DNA from: Dichomitus squalens LYAD-421 SS1
Taxonomy: Eukaryota > Basidiomycota > Agaricomycetes > Polyporales > Polyporaceae
Length of the DNA: 64,000 nucleotides
Reading direction: 5' to 3'
Assembly: GCF_000275845.1 (NCBI RefSeq)
Contig: NW_006766897.1
Span: 2,938 to 66,937, forward strand
A program made the position numbers and the translations under genes. The notes below the pieces were generated by a model, which had not been told where the DNA came from, did no database searches, and was given only the letters and a program-made list of their open reading frames with translations. Positions 1 through 11,379 of this stretch are shown in pieces; the stretch's first letter is position 1; every line of letters starts with the position of its first letter.

Positions 1-101
1 GTTTGGGAAAGTGGAGGGGATGCACGGGCAGAACCGAGTGTCGACAGAGAGGGATGATGGGTGCGCGCAGGGATAAACGTCAACACGAAACTTCGGTCAG
101 A

Positions 102-118
102 GCGCAGGGCTCATAACC
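102..118 (-). other. Primer binding site matching initiator tRNA-Met anticodon arm
   Basis: On the minus strand GGTTATGAGCCCTGCG immediately follows the LTR terminus CA. This is the complement of the fungal initiator tRNA-Met segment that contains the CAT anticodon. It is too short to be a tRNA gene, and its position abutting the LTR fits a half-tRNA primer site. Confidence 0.55.
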
Positions 119-665
119 TGATAAACTCAGGGCTGTGAAGACAAAGATTAGATCCGACTAGAGTCGAAGCAAGATCTTCAGTCAGTAAGAAAAGACTATA
201 TTGCAGTAACCAACCGTACCTAGAGTCGAAGCAAGACTACAAAGGTTAAGTAAGTAACTACAAGTCAGAGGTAAAGGTAACGAAGTACTCACTCTTCAGT
301 CAGTAAGAAAAGACTGAAGAGGGAGGACGCAATCTGCAGTCCTTATATACTACAGAGAAGTGTCCATGACTAGTCGAAGAGTGGTTAGTCACATGTACCA
401 TAGTGCGATGAATAATACAATGGTGAAAGAATCGCGACGTATCGCACCATAGGATGAGTAAGAGATGAGTAAGGCATAGACCTGTCTAGACCGTTCTGGA
501 GTAGTACGGATTGTCCTAGACAGTACCAGAAGAGTCCGGAAGCATAGCTATAGTACACGAGCAGAGAGTCCCAAATATGGTAACATACTACATAGGCGAC
601 TACAGCTAAGCGCTAGGAGACGCATAGCCTCGTGTAGTCCGGACCGGATAAGTCCAAGTTCAACA
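119..665 (-). repeat. Putative 5' LTR (547 bp) of the copia-like element
   Basis: The ends are TG...CA in LTR orientation. Inside the probable R/U5 part a 22-bp segment (starting CTTCAGTCAGTAAG on the plus strand) occurs at 176-197 and again at 294-315. A 17-bp segment (CTAGAGTCGAAGCAAGA) occurs at 158-174 and 220-236. These internal direct repeats lie downstream of the TATA box in the transcribed leader. Confidence 0.55.
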
Positions 666-1781
666 TGTACATCTGTGGCTACGTAGTACTATACAGTACC
701 TTCCCAGGATGCACAGTCGCACAGAGAAGCAGTGCGTACACAGCAAAGCTGTGTGTGTACCACATGAGTAGTACAGCCTCGGTTATTGCAGTAACCGGCT
801 GTGCCATTCCATATCTTGTGACGGCTGTGTTAGGCAAGCTGTGTAAACCAGCGCCTGTTCAACATGTGCATTCAACGACCATATTGTGGTTTGGGTGTGT
901 CCTTCCATGGCAGGATCCTCACCAATTACCTACCATTGATGTTCATTGGCGCAGTCGTAAACGTACATTGTCGGCCATACGCCCTCTACGTTATGGTAAC
1001 TAATGATCCGATGCTCAGCCAGGACCGACAGTCAGTGTTCAGGCGCCCCGCAAGGTCTGGCCATTGCAGAGCATACCTGGCGATTCTCTACCAGTTTTCG
1101 CCATCCCTTTGCCATATCTCGCCAATCTGGCCGTGTAAGACGGATGCCGGACATAACTGACCATTTCTTTCGCTTTTTTGCTGATGATGTATATGCGACT
1201 GCACCTTTACTATGGTACCTCCTGTTTAGATCAGGGTACAGGATCCCCTGGGGGGCCAATGGGCACTCAAATACAGACATGGAAGTACCGCACGCATATC
1301 CATACTTCAAAACATTGTGGATTTACCTGGGTACGCGTGTGGTCAACCAACGGGGCCGTGATGCGCTGTCATGGAGTAGTCCCTGTGACCGTGATATGGC
1401 CTGTTTAGGCAGGTCGGGTAGGGTAGACGCCGGAGAGAAAAAAATCCGCGCGTTCACGGACTTATGCAAGGCGCTGTAAGTGGCATCGATGTTCTGTCGT
1501 GGACAGCGAGACAAGCGAGATATCAGAAGGGAAGCACTCTGCAGCCGAAGTTCCTCACCACGCAGCTTGATGAGCCAGCGGTCCAGGTCGATGTTCGTTC
1601 GATACAGATTCACTAGCGGTATAATGTACATTGAGGTCTAAGTTGTACTAACACAGGCATATGGGTAACGAGGCATAACAAACACCGATTAAGCAGAGCG
1701 AGATACTATATGAAGCCTGGGAACAGAGACAGGGACACCAGATGGCACACGAAGAGAGCAGGGAAGGAGAGGCGCAGCCCT
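666..1781. other. Gene-free stretch beside the retroelement
   Basis: Several open frames of 60-160 codons cross this stretch on both strands. They overlap each other in conflicting frames and show no recognisable domain, splice structure or repetitive protein pattern. I support no gene here. It may be older repeat sequence plus the 3' flank of the hydrolase gene. Confidence 0.4.
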
Positions 1782-3101
1782 TCACTTGCCCACTGAAGTG
1801 ATCGTTCCCATCCACGCCAGCAAGGCCTTGTTGATCTTCTCTGGAGCTTCGAGTTGGACCCAGTGCCCGGTGTCAAACGTCTGCACGGTCCCGTTCGGGC
1901 AGAGCTGGCGCAATATCTCCTCGGATGGCTTTGCGAGGCAGACAGCGTCGCCCTGGCATCCAGCGAAGAATACAGGATGCTCGAGCTTCAGCTTGTCTTT
2001 GACGGCTATGAGAGATCTGGTTCAGCATGCCATGATTCGAGACGCGAAGGACGGGACGGACCTTCGTCATCCTTGCCCATGAGGTCGGACGCCATCACTT
2101 TGAACCACTTGAGCGCAGCACCAAGGCCGCCTGCTTTGCGCCAATCTGCCAACATGCGCGCCTTGTCCTGATGAACGACACCATGTATGACTCATGTTCA
2201 GTCATCGCAAGGACCGCAGACAAGTAGTCATCGCACTGTAACACCAGGGATGCGTACCTCAGCTGAAACAAAGGGAGCGAGAGGCGCCTGCTTGCCTGCC
2301 TTGAGCCACGGTTCGAGCTGTCCTGTAGGCGCGAGGACCTTTCTCCAAAAATCGGGATCCGACGTGTACCACAGCGTAAGGAGAGATTCGAGCTAAGATG
2401 GTGATGCGCACATAAGCAGAGTGGGAGTAGGTAGAGAACAAGGGATACGCACATTCGCGTCTACTACACCCTTCGCAGAATCTTCGGCAAGGAACCTATG
2501 CAGTGGTCAAAATGAACTTTGGTCCACGATAGGGTACCAGAAAGACGCATACAGCCAGTAACCGAACAGCTCCGAACCTGCCAGCTTCTTCTGGTGGTCG
2601 AGCACGACCTTCAGGTCGAACCCGGCAAGTGGAGGGCAATACCCGCTCGCGAGGAATGCAAAACCTATGAAGCGCGTCGGATAATACATCCCCAGGCGCG
2701 AAACGAGAATGGAGCCCCTGCGAAACGCGCAAGGACGTCAGCGGTGTCGCGTGTGGGTGTACATTACGAACCACAACGAACCAATCGTGTCCAATAGCAA
2801 TCACGCGCACCGCCTTCGAGTGGTTCAGGATGTCGACGAGGTCGGCGGCGATTTTGCTCGGTGCATAGTGATCAACGCTCGAGGGCTTGGACGAGCCACC
2901 GTGCCCTAGCAAGTCCGGTGCGACGATCCCATAGCCAGCCTTCGCGAAGAAAGCGACCTGATAGCGCCAGTCATGCGCGGTGGATGGAAAGCCGTGCACG
3001 AAGAGGAGGGTAGGCTTCGAAGTGTCTGTGGCTGGGGAGACAAAGGTGTGGTAGATATTGCCGGAAGTGGTTAGGATGTCCTTGAAAGCGTGGGCGTCCA
3101 T
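1782..3101 (-). CDS. Epoxide-hydrolase-like alpha/beta hydrolase
   Basis: This is an alpha/beta-hydrolase-fold protein of the soluble epoxide hydrolase type, expected to open epoxides (or act on related esters/haloalkanes) to diols in the cytosol. Six exons: 3101-2782, 2717-2538, 2495-2453, 2392-2258, 2167-2062, 2005-1782; 335 aa. Seen: the oxyanion-hole motif FVHGFPSTAHDW near residue 50; the nucleophile elbow GHDWG, whose Asp lies across the first intron junction; a cap region; and the C-terminal catalytic His in TGHWVQLEAPEKI. There is no signal peptide or membrane segment. The third intron (2496-2537) is only 42 nt and removes an in-frame TGA. The start is the first Met before the conserved fold, with no need for the upstream in-frame extension. 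The physiological substrate cannot be read from sequence. Confidence 0.85.
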
Positions 3102-4157
3102 AGTGGAATGATGTCTACAAAATAGTATGTATACTGAGTGCGAAGCAAGAGTAGCGGAGGATAGCGGAGGGTATAGGCAGCGGCACAAGTGAGAGAACAG
3201 CAGAAAGACGAGGGTAACGTTCGAGGTGTGGCTGCCCTCGATTGAGGGGTACTTAACCGAGGTATGTGCTTTGTCCTAGACCACAAAGTCGGCGACCGGA
3301 AACGAACTCCGCGAGCAGCCACTCGGTCAGCCAGTGCAGCTGAGACTGCAAGAATTACCGCGCAAAGGAGTATAAGATTGACTACCAGGAGTGTCGAGTC
3401 AATGGCTCCCAAAAGATACGTTTGTAAAGAGGACTACGATGCATAAAGAGCCGATCAGCCCTTCTCGCGTAGCCACAAGAGATAAATGTCAACCTATCGT
3501 GTACAACAGCATCTCTCGCAAGATTCCCTGATTGCATAGTGTTCCAAGCCGATTGGAGAGCCAGAGCAGTCCACATAGGCTAAGACAAGGTTTGTTGTGG
3601 ATGAATTTGAGGCGATCCATGTGTGGAAATTACAGCTCAACAAGAGAAGCACTGCAACCAGTCCAAGTCATTCCTTCCAGAGAGGGCGTGATAATTGTCG
3701 CCTGAGAGTGTCGGTCAGCAGCAGTTGGATGACACCCTGCTCTGAGGCCTGACGGTGGGAAACGAACCATGTATCATACACGCACAGATCAATTCTCTCG
3801 AGGGTACGTTGGTGGAAACAGAAGGCCAAAGTGTTCACAAGGTGAATATGCGATCAAGCATGTGTCATACAACGAGATTGGACCAGCTGGGGATGTTACG
3901 GTGCTTGTCCAAGTGAGATGATCGCTGGCAGAGCAGCGGCGGTGTGCCGGACCGGGCTGCCGGTGATCCGGAGAGAGAAGACCTTGACCGCCATGATGTC
4001 ATGAGTGTCCTCACTGCGAAGCCGACTAAGCCCGGGAGCCACTGCAGCTGGAAGCTTCAGGGCAGTCACATCCGGCGACCTGAACTACCCAAATATATTT
4101 CTACATCAGCGTGGCACCTTCGAACCTATCTCTCTCCCTCCCAGATCGCAGACAACG
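3102..4157. other. Intergenic region between divergently transcribed hydrolase and HIG1 paralog
   Basis: About 1 kb holding both promoters. I see no coding pattern, RNA gene or long repeat. Short open frames on both strands are unsupported. Confidence 0.5.
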
Positions 4158-5119
4158 ATGAAGGTATCCCATTTTCATCTCGACAACCATCTAGTCGCTC
4201 ATCCCAGTGCTCTTACCCAAACACCGTTACTAGATCGTCAGCAAGGAACAACAGGATGCTCAGCAGCGCGCCACCGTCATCGGAGGGTTGAAGGGCATGG
4301 CAGGCGGCTTTGCCGTCTCGATCCCAGCGTCCCTCTACCTCCAGCGCACGAACGCGTACTATCGTCGCCTCCAGCCTTCTCTCAAGGCCTTCGGTGTTAT
4401 CATGGTCGTCGTACCCGCATTTGTCATTTCGGCGGAGCATGCTGGGCAGAAGTACGAGCAGGAACAATGGTGCTTTAACACAGGCATGCCTAGACTACGC
4501 CCTTCATTCACGCAGGTATGGTATTCAGGCATGATGCCGGAAAGGCGGAACTGGATGCTCAACAGCGCCGTCAAGAAGCCCGATGGGAGTCTCTCACTCC
4601 AGGTCAGAAGATCAGCGACTTCGTTAGGCGGCACGAGTACGGGGTGATCGTCGGGAGCTGGGCTGTGGCCATGGCTGGCGCTCTTCGTTACGTCATGAAA
4701 GACCCGTACGTTCAAACTGAATCCTGCGTTTCCTATGCATCCTGCTCATGATACGTGAAGCTTGCAAAGCACAACACAAAAGGTTCGTCGCCACCGCAAC
4801 ATGGCATCGTGATTTCTGTTCTTAAAGATGTGATATAGGTCGTTCAAGCCCGTGTGTGGGCGCAGGGCCTCACGATTGGCATCATCATCGCCGCGGGAAT
4901 CTTGACCCATTCACAGCGGTCGAAGGAGCTTGAGTCGATGGATGAACACAATGTCCGGCACTTGGTCAGTAGTCGCCTTGCAGCTCCAGATTCGATGTGT
5001 TCTGAATCGCGGTGCCGATGCAGCCTCCCGACCATTCTTGGTTGGACGTTCTGCAAGAGCAAGAAAAGGAAAAGGAGCGCGAAGACGCGGGCTCGACCAA
5101 CACCCGTGGCGCATTATAG
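4158..5119 (+). CDS. HIG1-domain mitochondrial protein, Rcf2-like paralog
   Basis: A diverged sister of the gene at 17200-17981. HIG1-domain proteins of the Rcf1/Rcf2 type sit in the mitochondrial inner membrane and bind complex III-IV supercomplexes. Six exons: 4158-4163 (only ATGAAG), 4234-4469, 4529-4705, 4761-4782 (22 nt), 4839-4964, 5024-5119; 220 aa. Two hydrophobic segments lie in the N-terminal half (MAGGFAVSIPASLYL and FGVIMVVVPAFVISA). The HIG1 part follows, with a WES-LTPGQK motif, the helix YGVIVGSWAVAMAGALRY and the QARVWAQGLTIGIIIAAGI helix, then a charged tail containing DHSW. Each part aligns to the sister gene. The micro-exon supplies the residues LQSTTQK, matching QSTPQK there. 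The first intron after ATGAAG and the phase-2 intron before the LQST/YQST block are shared by both genes, which supports both models. Expression is not proven; it could be a specialised isoform. Confidence 0.8.
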
Positions 5120-6200
5120 CAGGGCTTGTGGTCAACCCAAGTATACAGCGACGAGTCGGCAGGCACCGGACGCGTATCGGGGACGTTTTGAACTGGACAG
5201 TTGTACCAGCGCGTTGCATATCGAGAGAATTGTGTTGAAGAGTTACTTCCACTCAACTGCGTGAAGATACTTGGCGTCAAGGACACAAGTGATCAGATAT
5301 AGAAGTCTGAGAACTGTGTCATCAGGTTACCATTGCTGGCGACAAATCCAAAAGAGATGGAAAACTAGGAATATGGTAAGATGCGATGATCACGCAGGGC
5401 TTAGAACGCATCTCGTTTTGTCAATGCTGAGCGTTGAGCCCGCCTATTCGTAGGACCAGGCTACATATTGCAGCTGCGTCGGCCACTGGCAGATCGTTCC
5501 GCTACAGCTTTCTCGCATTGGATTCAAGTGAGTCGTCAGATTAATATTGGGCTTTCCTAGGAGCGGCGGGACGGTTGCGCCCAGGATGTCATCATGCAGC
5601 TACGGAAGGCAAATTGTGCTTCGTGTGCGGACGGTGTTGATGAAGTGGCACTAGTGTCGCCGCCGGCGGGCACCTATGAGCGAAGCTTGCCGAAATCCCA
5701 AACTCCGCAGCGTCGATGACGCAAAATCGTCGCGCACCAACTATCCAGTGAACCATTTACAGATACTTACTTACGGCCTGCGACGGGCACAGTGAACCAG
5801 TGCGAGATACACACGGCGTTGTTGCTAGCTGTACTTAGATGTGAATAGGCGGAATTACCCGACAGTCGAAGCACGTTTCCGACCAGGGCCGAAGACATCT
5901 GGATTACTCGTGTGTCCTTGGTCATCCGAAATGCATGCCGGCGAAACATATCAACATACTGTACCATCTCGGAAAACTTCGTTGAGTGCCAGGATGACAA
6001 ACGATGAGAGCGCACGACTCATGCCTTAAGTTGCAATCCCGGCACCGCGGGCAATCGTGCGGCGACCCCTAACTTTGTCCTTCTTTCCCCCCTCCTCTAC
6101 CTTCCCGACTCCTCGCCCTACCCTCTCGCTCCCTGACCGCCGCAGTCGCTGCGCAAGCCCAGTTGAGGGCATATCGAGCAGGGCGAGGGTATCTCGGAAC
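5120..6200. other. Intergenic region, no gene seen
   Basis: About 1.1 kb without a supported coding frame. The last about 120 bases before the next start are pyrimidine-rich (CTTTCCCCCCTCCTCTACC type), a common fungal core-promoter feature. Confidence 0.45.
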
Positions 6201-7777
6201 ATGGGTCGATATTTCATCAGGTGAGTTTGGTCATCATCAGAGCCGCCGGCGCGGGACGCAAGCTGCGTCTCGCCGAATCCGGGCGCTCAGCGGTAGTCCA
6301 CCGCAACAGACCGCAACCCATTATCATTCACGGCTCCCATCGTCATCTGTGTTTGTTGGGCCCCTCCTCCCTCCTTCACCACCGTCCTCGTCAGCTTCAC
6401 CGCCGGTGGAGTCGTCGTCAAGTCCTTGGGTCTCTCCTACCCCTTCACCAGCCATACCCGTCTGTCTGTCCTTGCTCACCCACGCATGTCGCTCTCTAGG
6501 TCCCTCTCTCTCGCCGGCTCGCTTCTCGGTGCGGTCTGCAACCTCGCCTTTGCACTCCGTCTCCTCACCCTTTCGCGCTCGCTCGGTTGGGAAAGTGAGA
6601 GTGAGTGGGAGGGCTCAGTGGACGTCTGGGCAGTCGACTCTGTTCGGCTCGTCTGGGGGCTCCTCTTCGCCTACTTCGCCGCGGCCGCGGCGTCGTGCTC
6701 TATCGGGTTCATTGGAATCGCCAAGGTACGCTCCATCCGCACCCCCCCCCCCACCTCCGTTTCGCAATTGTGTGCCATCTTGTGTGCCATCATGTTGTTC
6801 TGACAACCCTATGCAATCTGGCGTTCATCCATCGCTACAGCACGTCCGCCCGTTCGTGCGCATCTACCGTGACTACTCAATAGCGGACTTCGTGTTCGTG
6901 ACCCTCGCCACGCTCGGCGTCAGCTACACAACATTTAGCAAGCCGTATGTACGGTCGTCGGTGTGCGAGGAGCTGTCGCGCCATCCCGAGCTCATGCGTG
7001 ATATGGGTGAGATGGGTCTTTCGCTGGAGAATTGCGAGCAGTGGTTTGAGCGTGCCGTCGTCGCGGTGCTCGGTATCATGTTCATCCTCATTGTCGTCAG
7101 GGTGAGTCCTCCTTCCATCTTCCACTTTCTGCAAGCCTCCGCCGCCGCCGCCATCTCCCCTACATCATCCTGTCGCCGCTATCATTGGTCGTCGATTGTC
7201 CCGTCATTGCCTGTCATCAACATCTTTCCACGAATGGCGCGCGCGTCGGTGTCGGTGGCGGTTCCGGAATTGTTGTGTCAGGATGCTGACATACCATTCC
7301 TTTTTGGACAATCTGCTTGGTCCGCCATCTCGAAACCCGCAGCTGCACATTGTCATTGCGCTCTCGCAATACTACAGCTACATCTCCCGCGAGCTTCTTG
7401 CCGGCGTCAGGTCGCACATTCTCGGGATGCGCGCCATCAAGACCGACGTTCCCCTTCAACGCATCTATCTCATGCCTACGCCAACATCGCCATCAGCGTC
7501 GTCCGACGGACGTTCGCATCACTTCTCGACGCCTACCAAAGATATCACTGTCTACGCAACAGTGCCCATCGGCGCGATGTCAGAGGAGGATGCCCGCAAG
7601 ATGCACGCCACCCCAGCGTGGATTACGACGAGCCCCGTCGCTTCCAGCTCATCGACGCCGCGGTCACATCGGCATTCACACTCCCACTCTCATTCCCATG
7701 CGCGTCCGCACACCCACTCCCACAGGCACGCAAGTTCTCGGACGCTGAGCGACGAGAAGGCACCCACCCCAGCCTAA
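6201..7777 (+). CDS. Multi-span membrane protein with histidine-rich C-terminus
   Basis: I do not recognise the family; it resembles uncharacterised basidiomycete tetraspan membrane proteins. Model: exons 6201-6220, 6395-6725, 6841-7101, 7343-7777; 348 aa. Hydrophobic segments are visible at SLAGSLLGAVCNLAFALRLL, LVWGLLFAYFAAAAASCSIG, FVFVTLATLGVSYTTF and AVVAVLGIMFILIVV, so about four membrane spans. A loop between spans 3 and 4 has two conserved-looking Cys and a CEELSRHPEL segment. The cytosolic-looking tail is Ser/Thr/Pro-rich and holds a run of alternating His (SHRHSHSHSHSHARPHTHSH) that could bind divalent metal. The 20-nt first exon is the least certain part; a start inside exon 2 (MSLSRSLSLAG) is the alternative. 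A 565-codon open frame running through all introns in another frame is spurious. Confidence 0.65.
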
Positions 7778-9169
7778 TCCGTTCTTTTCCGGTCTCCTTC
7801 GGGATCCCTGGAGTTCCACGCTTCCTCGGCTTGAATGGCGTCAGTCCCTTACTGTTGTAAGGGGTGCCTGCTCTTCAGGAGAGTGGAAGAGTTTCTTGTT
7901 TCCATACCGATGATGGATGTTGTGCATCCTTCATTGCCCATACGGTGTATTCGAGTGTGTTCCAGTACGTATAGGTTATAATCTTATCGTTGCGTAGGTC
8001 TCGATATCCCGTCCCCCTGTCCGCATGTGACTGTCTATCGAGAGGTCTTGTTGATAGTGCATTTGCCCATTCCAACTTCATCTCTATGTCCCGCCGGCTC
8101 TACCATATATTGCGTCACCTATCCCCACCAACATATGCCCCTCCTCAGCGCCGGTCGCGGCGGGTCGACTGCGAAGACTTGTGCCTCGCCGTGCCCCTTG
8201 ACCCCTTTGATTCCCTTCCTTGTCCCCGCATGCCCTGTCAATAGTCCTGTCGATGGACAGATGTCCTCACGCACTCCGGCGCAGCTCATGTATGTACAGC
8301 TTTTTACGCACTGCGTGCCATCACCCTGGATATGGCACCCGTGGGTTCGGCCTTTGTCTGCGACTTCCACCCCCAAGAGAGTCCTCAGCTGCGGGGACGA
8401 ACTTCTGACATCCTTTCGACATCAGTCATTATGGCGGCAATGGGAAGTATCCTCACACTCGAGCTGAATGCGACTCACAACCCCGTGAGGGCTAGACTTC
8501 CGGCAAGAGCATGGACGACGCCCTAGGGTGATAATGCGGCAGGTCCATTCAATGAAGACGATGGTGACGTACAATCGCTGGTATGGCTCTTTGCTGTGCT
8601 ACGGGCAAGGGAATTCCTGGACACTGGAAGCTCTCGGCAAGGGTCTTGGTGGGGAAGATCGCCGATGCTGTAACTATTCAGTAATCTATGTCAGGAGACT
8701 CTTCTTTATAGATCCGCCTGGGCGTAGGTGACGTCAAAGCGATATGAGACCGCTCATATAGTCGCCCGGTCTGACAGGGACAAGGTGTGTGGCCAGGAGG
8801 ATGGTGTTGGACGATCCAGCCATATCGGGATATGCGGGGTTCTGCCCACTTCCCGTCGGGTCCTTTGCTTCGTGAAGCCCGCGGAGGCCCAGATGTGCGC
8901 GGTACCGGGCGCGCGGGGTAGATAGACGAGCAATGTGGTATGGCCGACGATGCGCATGTTTTCGGGCACTGAAGTGGGAGCGCGAGGTCTAGACATGGGA
9001 CGCGCATGAGAGAATTTGTAGTAGGAGCGGCGGGCGCCTGAGGTCTGGTCAGGCCGAGACCAGCTCGTCGTCCTGCATCATCTTGCTACTTCTCGCCACA
9101 TATACCCCTCCGTGTTCTGGCTTCCTCTCTCTCGACCCGCGTCCCCCTCCTCGCCTCTCGCCACCGCCC
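7778..9169. other. Intergenic region, no gene seen
   Basis: About 1.4 kb. Open frames are short and conflicting. A perfect CRE/ATF-type palindrome TGACGTCA lies at 8729-8736, about 435 bp upstream of the Tpa1 start; its relevance is unknown. The final 100 bases are C/T-rich, as expected of a fungal 5' leader. Confidence 0.4.
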
Positions 9170-11379
9170 ATGACGTCCAAGACGCACCCCCGCTCGCCGT
9201 CCCCTCCCCCGAGCGCGGCGCAGCCGTCGCTGCTGAAAAGGCTCAAGTCCAGCCACATTTCTGAAGATCCCCCGTCCGCCGCGCCCGACCCGACGCCCCA
9301 CTTCGCGGCGGACCTGTTCGTCCCGTCAAACATTCATAGATTGCATACAGAATACGAGAACAGCGGGCCCTTCAAGCACGCCGTCGTGGAGAAGCTGTTC
9401 CAGGACGACCTGCTGAAGCAGGTCAAGGACGAGGCGCTCGCAGAGCTCAGCTTCTCGGAGAAGGAGACGGATATTTACAAGGTACGTACGTGCTCGCGTG
9501 CAATCCCCGTCGGCAGTTGTCTGCCGACGCGCGGCCTAGCCGTGTTCGATGACGTATGGTCCGCGTGCACAACCTCTGCGAGCTGTCGGAAAAAATCGGT
9601 AGATTGATCTGTTATTGATCAGGTCTACCAAACCGGCGACCTCGCGTCGCTCTCGTACCTCAGCGAGCAGCAGCTCGCCCTTCTCCCCAACCTCCTCACC
9701 CTTCGCGATGCGCTCTACTCCCCCATGTTCCGCAACTTCCTCCGCGCCGTCACCGGCTGCGGTCCTCTCTCAGGCACAAAGCAGGACATGTCCGTCGTGT
9801 CCTACCGAAAAGGATGCCATCTGCTCAACCACGACGATGTCATCGGCACCAGGCGTGTCTCGTACATCCTCTACATGCCCCTGCCCCACTACCAAGGATG
9901 GCAGGCGGATTGGGGCGGCGCGCTAGAGCTCTACCCTGTGAAGCCAGGTCCGGATGGCGTCCCCGAACCTGAGCCCGTCCCCGAGAAGAGCGTGCCCCCG
10001 GTCTGGAATCAATTCATATTCTTCGAGATTCAGCCAGGGCGCAGTTTCCATTCGGTAGAAGAAGTCGTTGTGGGGGAGTCCGAGGACGGGCGGCAACGAC
10101 TGAGCATCAGTGGCTGGTTCCATGCCGCTCAGCCGGGCGAAGAGGGCTACGCGCCAGAACCCGAGCCAGAATTGAAAAGCTCTCGTGAGCAACTTGTGAG
10201 TCGCGGAAGCATGCAGACGCGTACGTATGTGCTCACGCGCTTCCGCAGACGTCTACCCAAACCGACTTCAAGCCGTACCCCGAAAACGTAGATCCGCCAT
10301 TGCCAGACGAGCCTCTCTCAGAAGAGCATGTCTCCTTCCTCTCCGAGTTCCTCAACCCCGTCTACCTCCAAGCCCGCACCATGAAAGCCCTCGCCTCCCG
10401 CTTCGTCGAGGAATCGAGTCTCGAGCTGCACTCCTTCCTCTGCGCCCCCCTCGCAGACAAGCTCCGCACCGGCCTCGTTGAGAAAGATGACCAAGACGGG
10501 CTCGGCCCGAGCCGCGCGACGCGTATCCCCCCACACACCGCCGGCAGTGGGGGCGCGTGGCGGATCCGCGGCCCCCCGCACAAGTGGCGGTACGGTGCGC
10601 TGCGGCCGCTCGAGGGCACCGGCCCCAAGATGGCGGTCAGCCCGCGGTGGGCGCACGCGGACGTCGACGACGTGATCAGGGGCCTGCAGGACGAGCTGTA
10701 TCCCAGCACGGCGTTCCGCGCGTGGCTCGCGTGCGTGTCGAAGCTGCTGCCCGTGCGGCACGCGGAGGAGGCGCGGCGGTTCCGCCCGGGCTTGGACTAT
10801 ACGTTGGCGACGAGCGAGCCGTCGGAGGCCAGGCTGGACGTCGTGCTGGGCTTGACGCCGCAAGTCGAGACGCAAGGCGCAGAGGGCGCGCAGAACGGGC
10901 ACACGAACGGACATGTAAGCACGGAGGAGGTTGCGCCTGTTGGGTGGCAGACAGGGGAATGGGGCGGATGGGAGGTACGTTGTTCACCCTGAGTTGTTTC
11001 TCGTGAACCCGAACTCGAGTCCTGACTCGTCGTCCGTCTGCAGTGCTACATGGCTCCGCACGACGAGGAAGATGATCCCGCAGTTTACCGCTCTGGATCG
11101 TCGAAGAAAAAGAATGAGGCTAACGGTACCAACGGTCATTCAGCGTCTAAAGAAGAGGGAGCCATGCAAGGTGTGGAAGAGGATGAGGAAGACGACGACG
11201 ACGACGGCACGTTGTTGACAGTCCAGCCTGGCTTCAACAGGCTACTGCTTGTCCTGCGTGATGAGGGCGTGATGCACTTCGTGAAGTACGTCTCTGCCGC
11301 CGCTGAGGGCTCACGATGGGACATTTGCGGGGAGTTCGAGATTGGGATGATTCAGGTGGAGTCTGGAGATGAGTCATGA
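9170..11379 (+). CDS. TPA1: Prolyl 3,4-dihydroxylase Tpa1/Ofd1 family
   Basis: Iron(II)/2-oxoglutarate dioxygenase of the Tpa1/Ofd1/OGFOD1 family. Family members hydroxylate a conserved proline of ribosomal protein uS12 (Rps23), act in translation termination and, in fission yeast, in oxygen control of the SREBP Sre1. Exons 9170-9481, 9623-10195, 10249-10974, 11044-11379; 648 aa, close to yeast Tpa1. Seen: a disordered N-terminus with a basic stretch (LLKRLK); a dioxygenase core with iron ligands His174 and Asp176 in NHDDVIGTRRVSYILYMP and His247 in PGRSFHSVEEV; a 2OG-binding Arg near 263 in QRLSISGWFH; then the second degenerate double-stranded beta-helix domain. An acidic stretch (EEDEEDDDDDG) interrupts the C-terminal domain, as in other fungal members. 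Cytosolic or nuclear; no targeting signal. Ribosomal substrate is by family knowledge only. Confidence 0.92.

Larger units (their letters stand above)
1..665 (-). mobile_element. 5' end of a Ty1/copia-type LTR retrotransposon (cut by window edge)
   Basis: Read on the minus strand, 665 down to 119 looks like one LTR. It begins TGTTGAACTT, carries a TATATAAGG box (341-349) and ends TTTATCA. Directly after it, at 118-102, lies a sequence complementary to the D-stem/anticodon-arm part of initiator tRNA-Met; the plus strand there reads CGCAGGGCTCATAACC. Copia-class elements prime from such an internal half-tRNA-Met site. The internal region (gag side) would continue leftward from base 101 and leaves the window, so no gag or pol is visible. 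The target-site duplication could be TGTAC at 666-670, but its partner is outside. Inference rests on LTR ends, TATA box and primer site; no protein supports it. Confidence 0.6.

Noticed and set aside
102..118. Initiator tRNA-Met gene
   Set aside because: Only the D-stem/anticodon part is present (17 nt); acceptor and T arms are missing. It fits a primer binding site.
1003..1479. 158-codon frame next to the LTR
   Set aside because: No recognisable motif, overlapped by an antisense frame of similar quality, no intron support.
6163..7860. 565-codon open frame across the whole 6.2-7.8 kb locus
   Set aside because: It runs through three introns in a frame different from the membrane-protein exons and is Ser/Pro/Arg shadow sequence. 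The four-exon model has membrane helices and clean splice sites.
8729..8736. CRE palindrome TGACGTCA as a regulatory call for TPA1
   Set aside because: An 8-bp site is expected by chance about once per 65 kb and lies far from the start; noted only.
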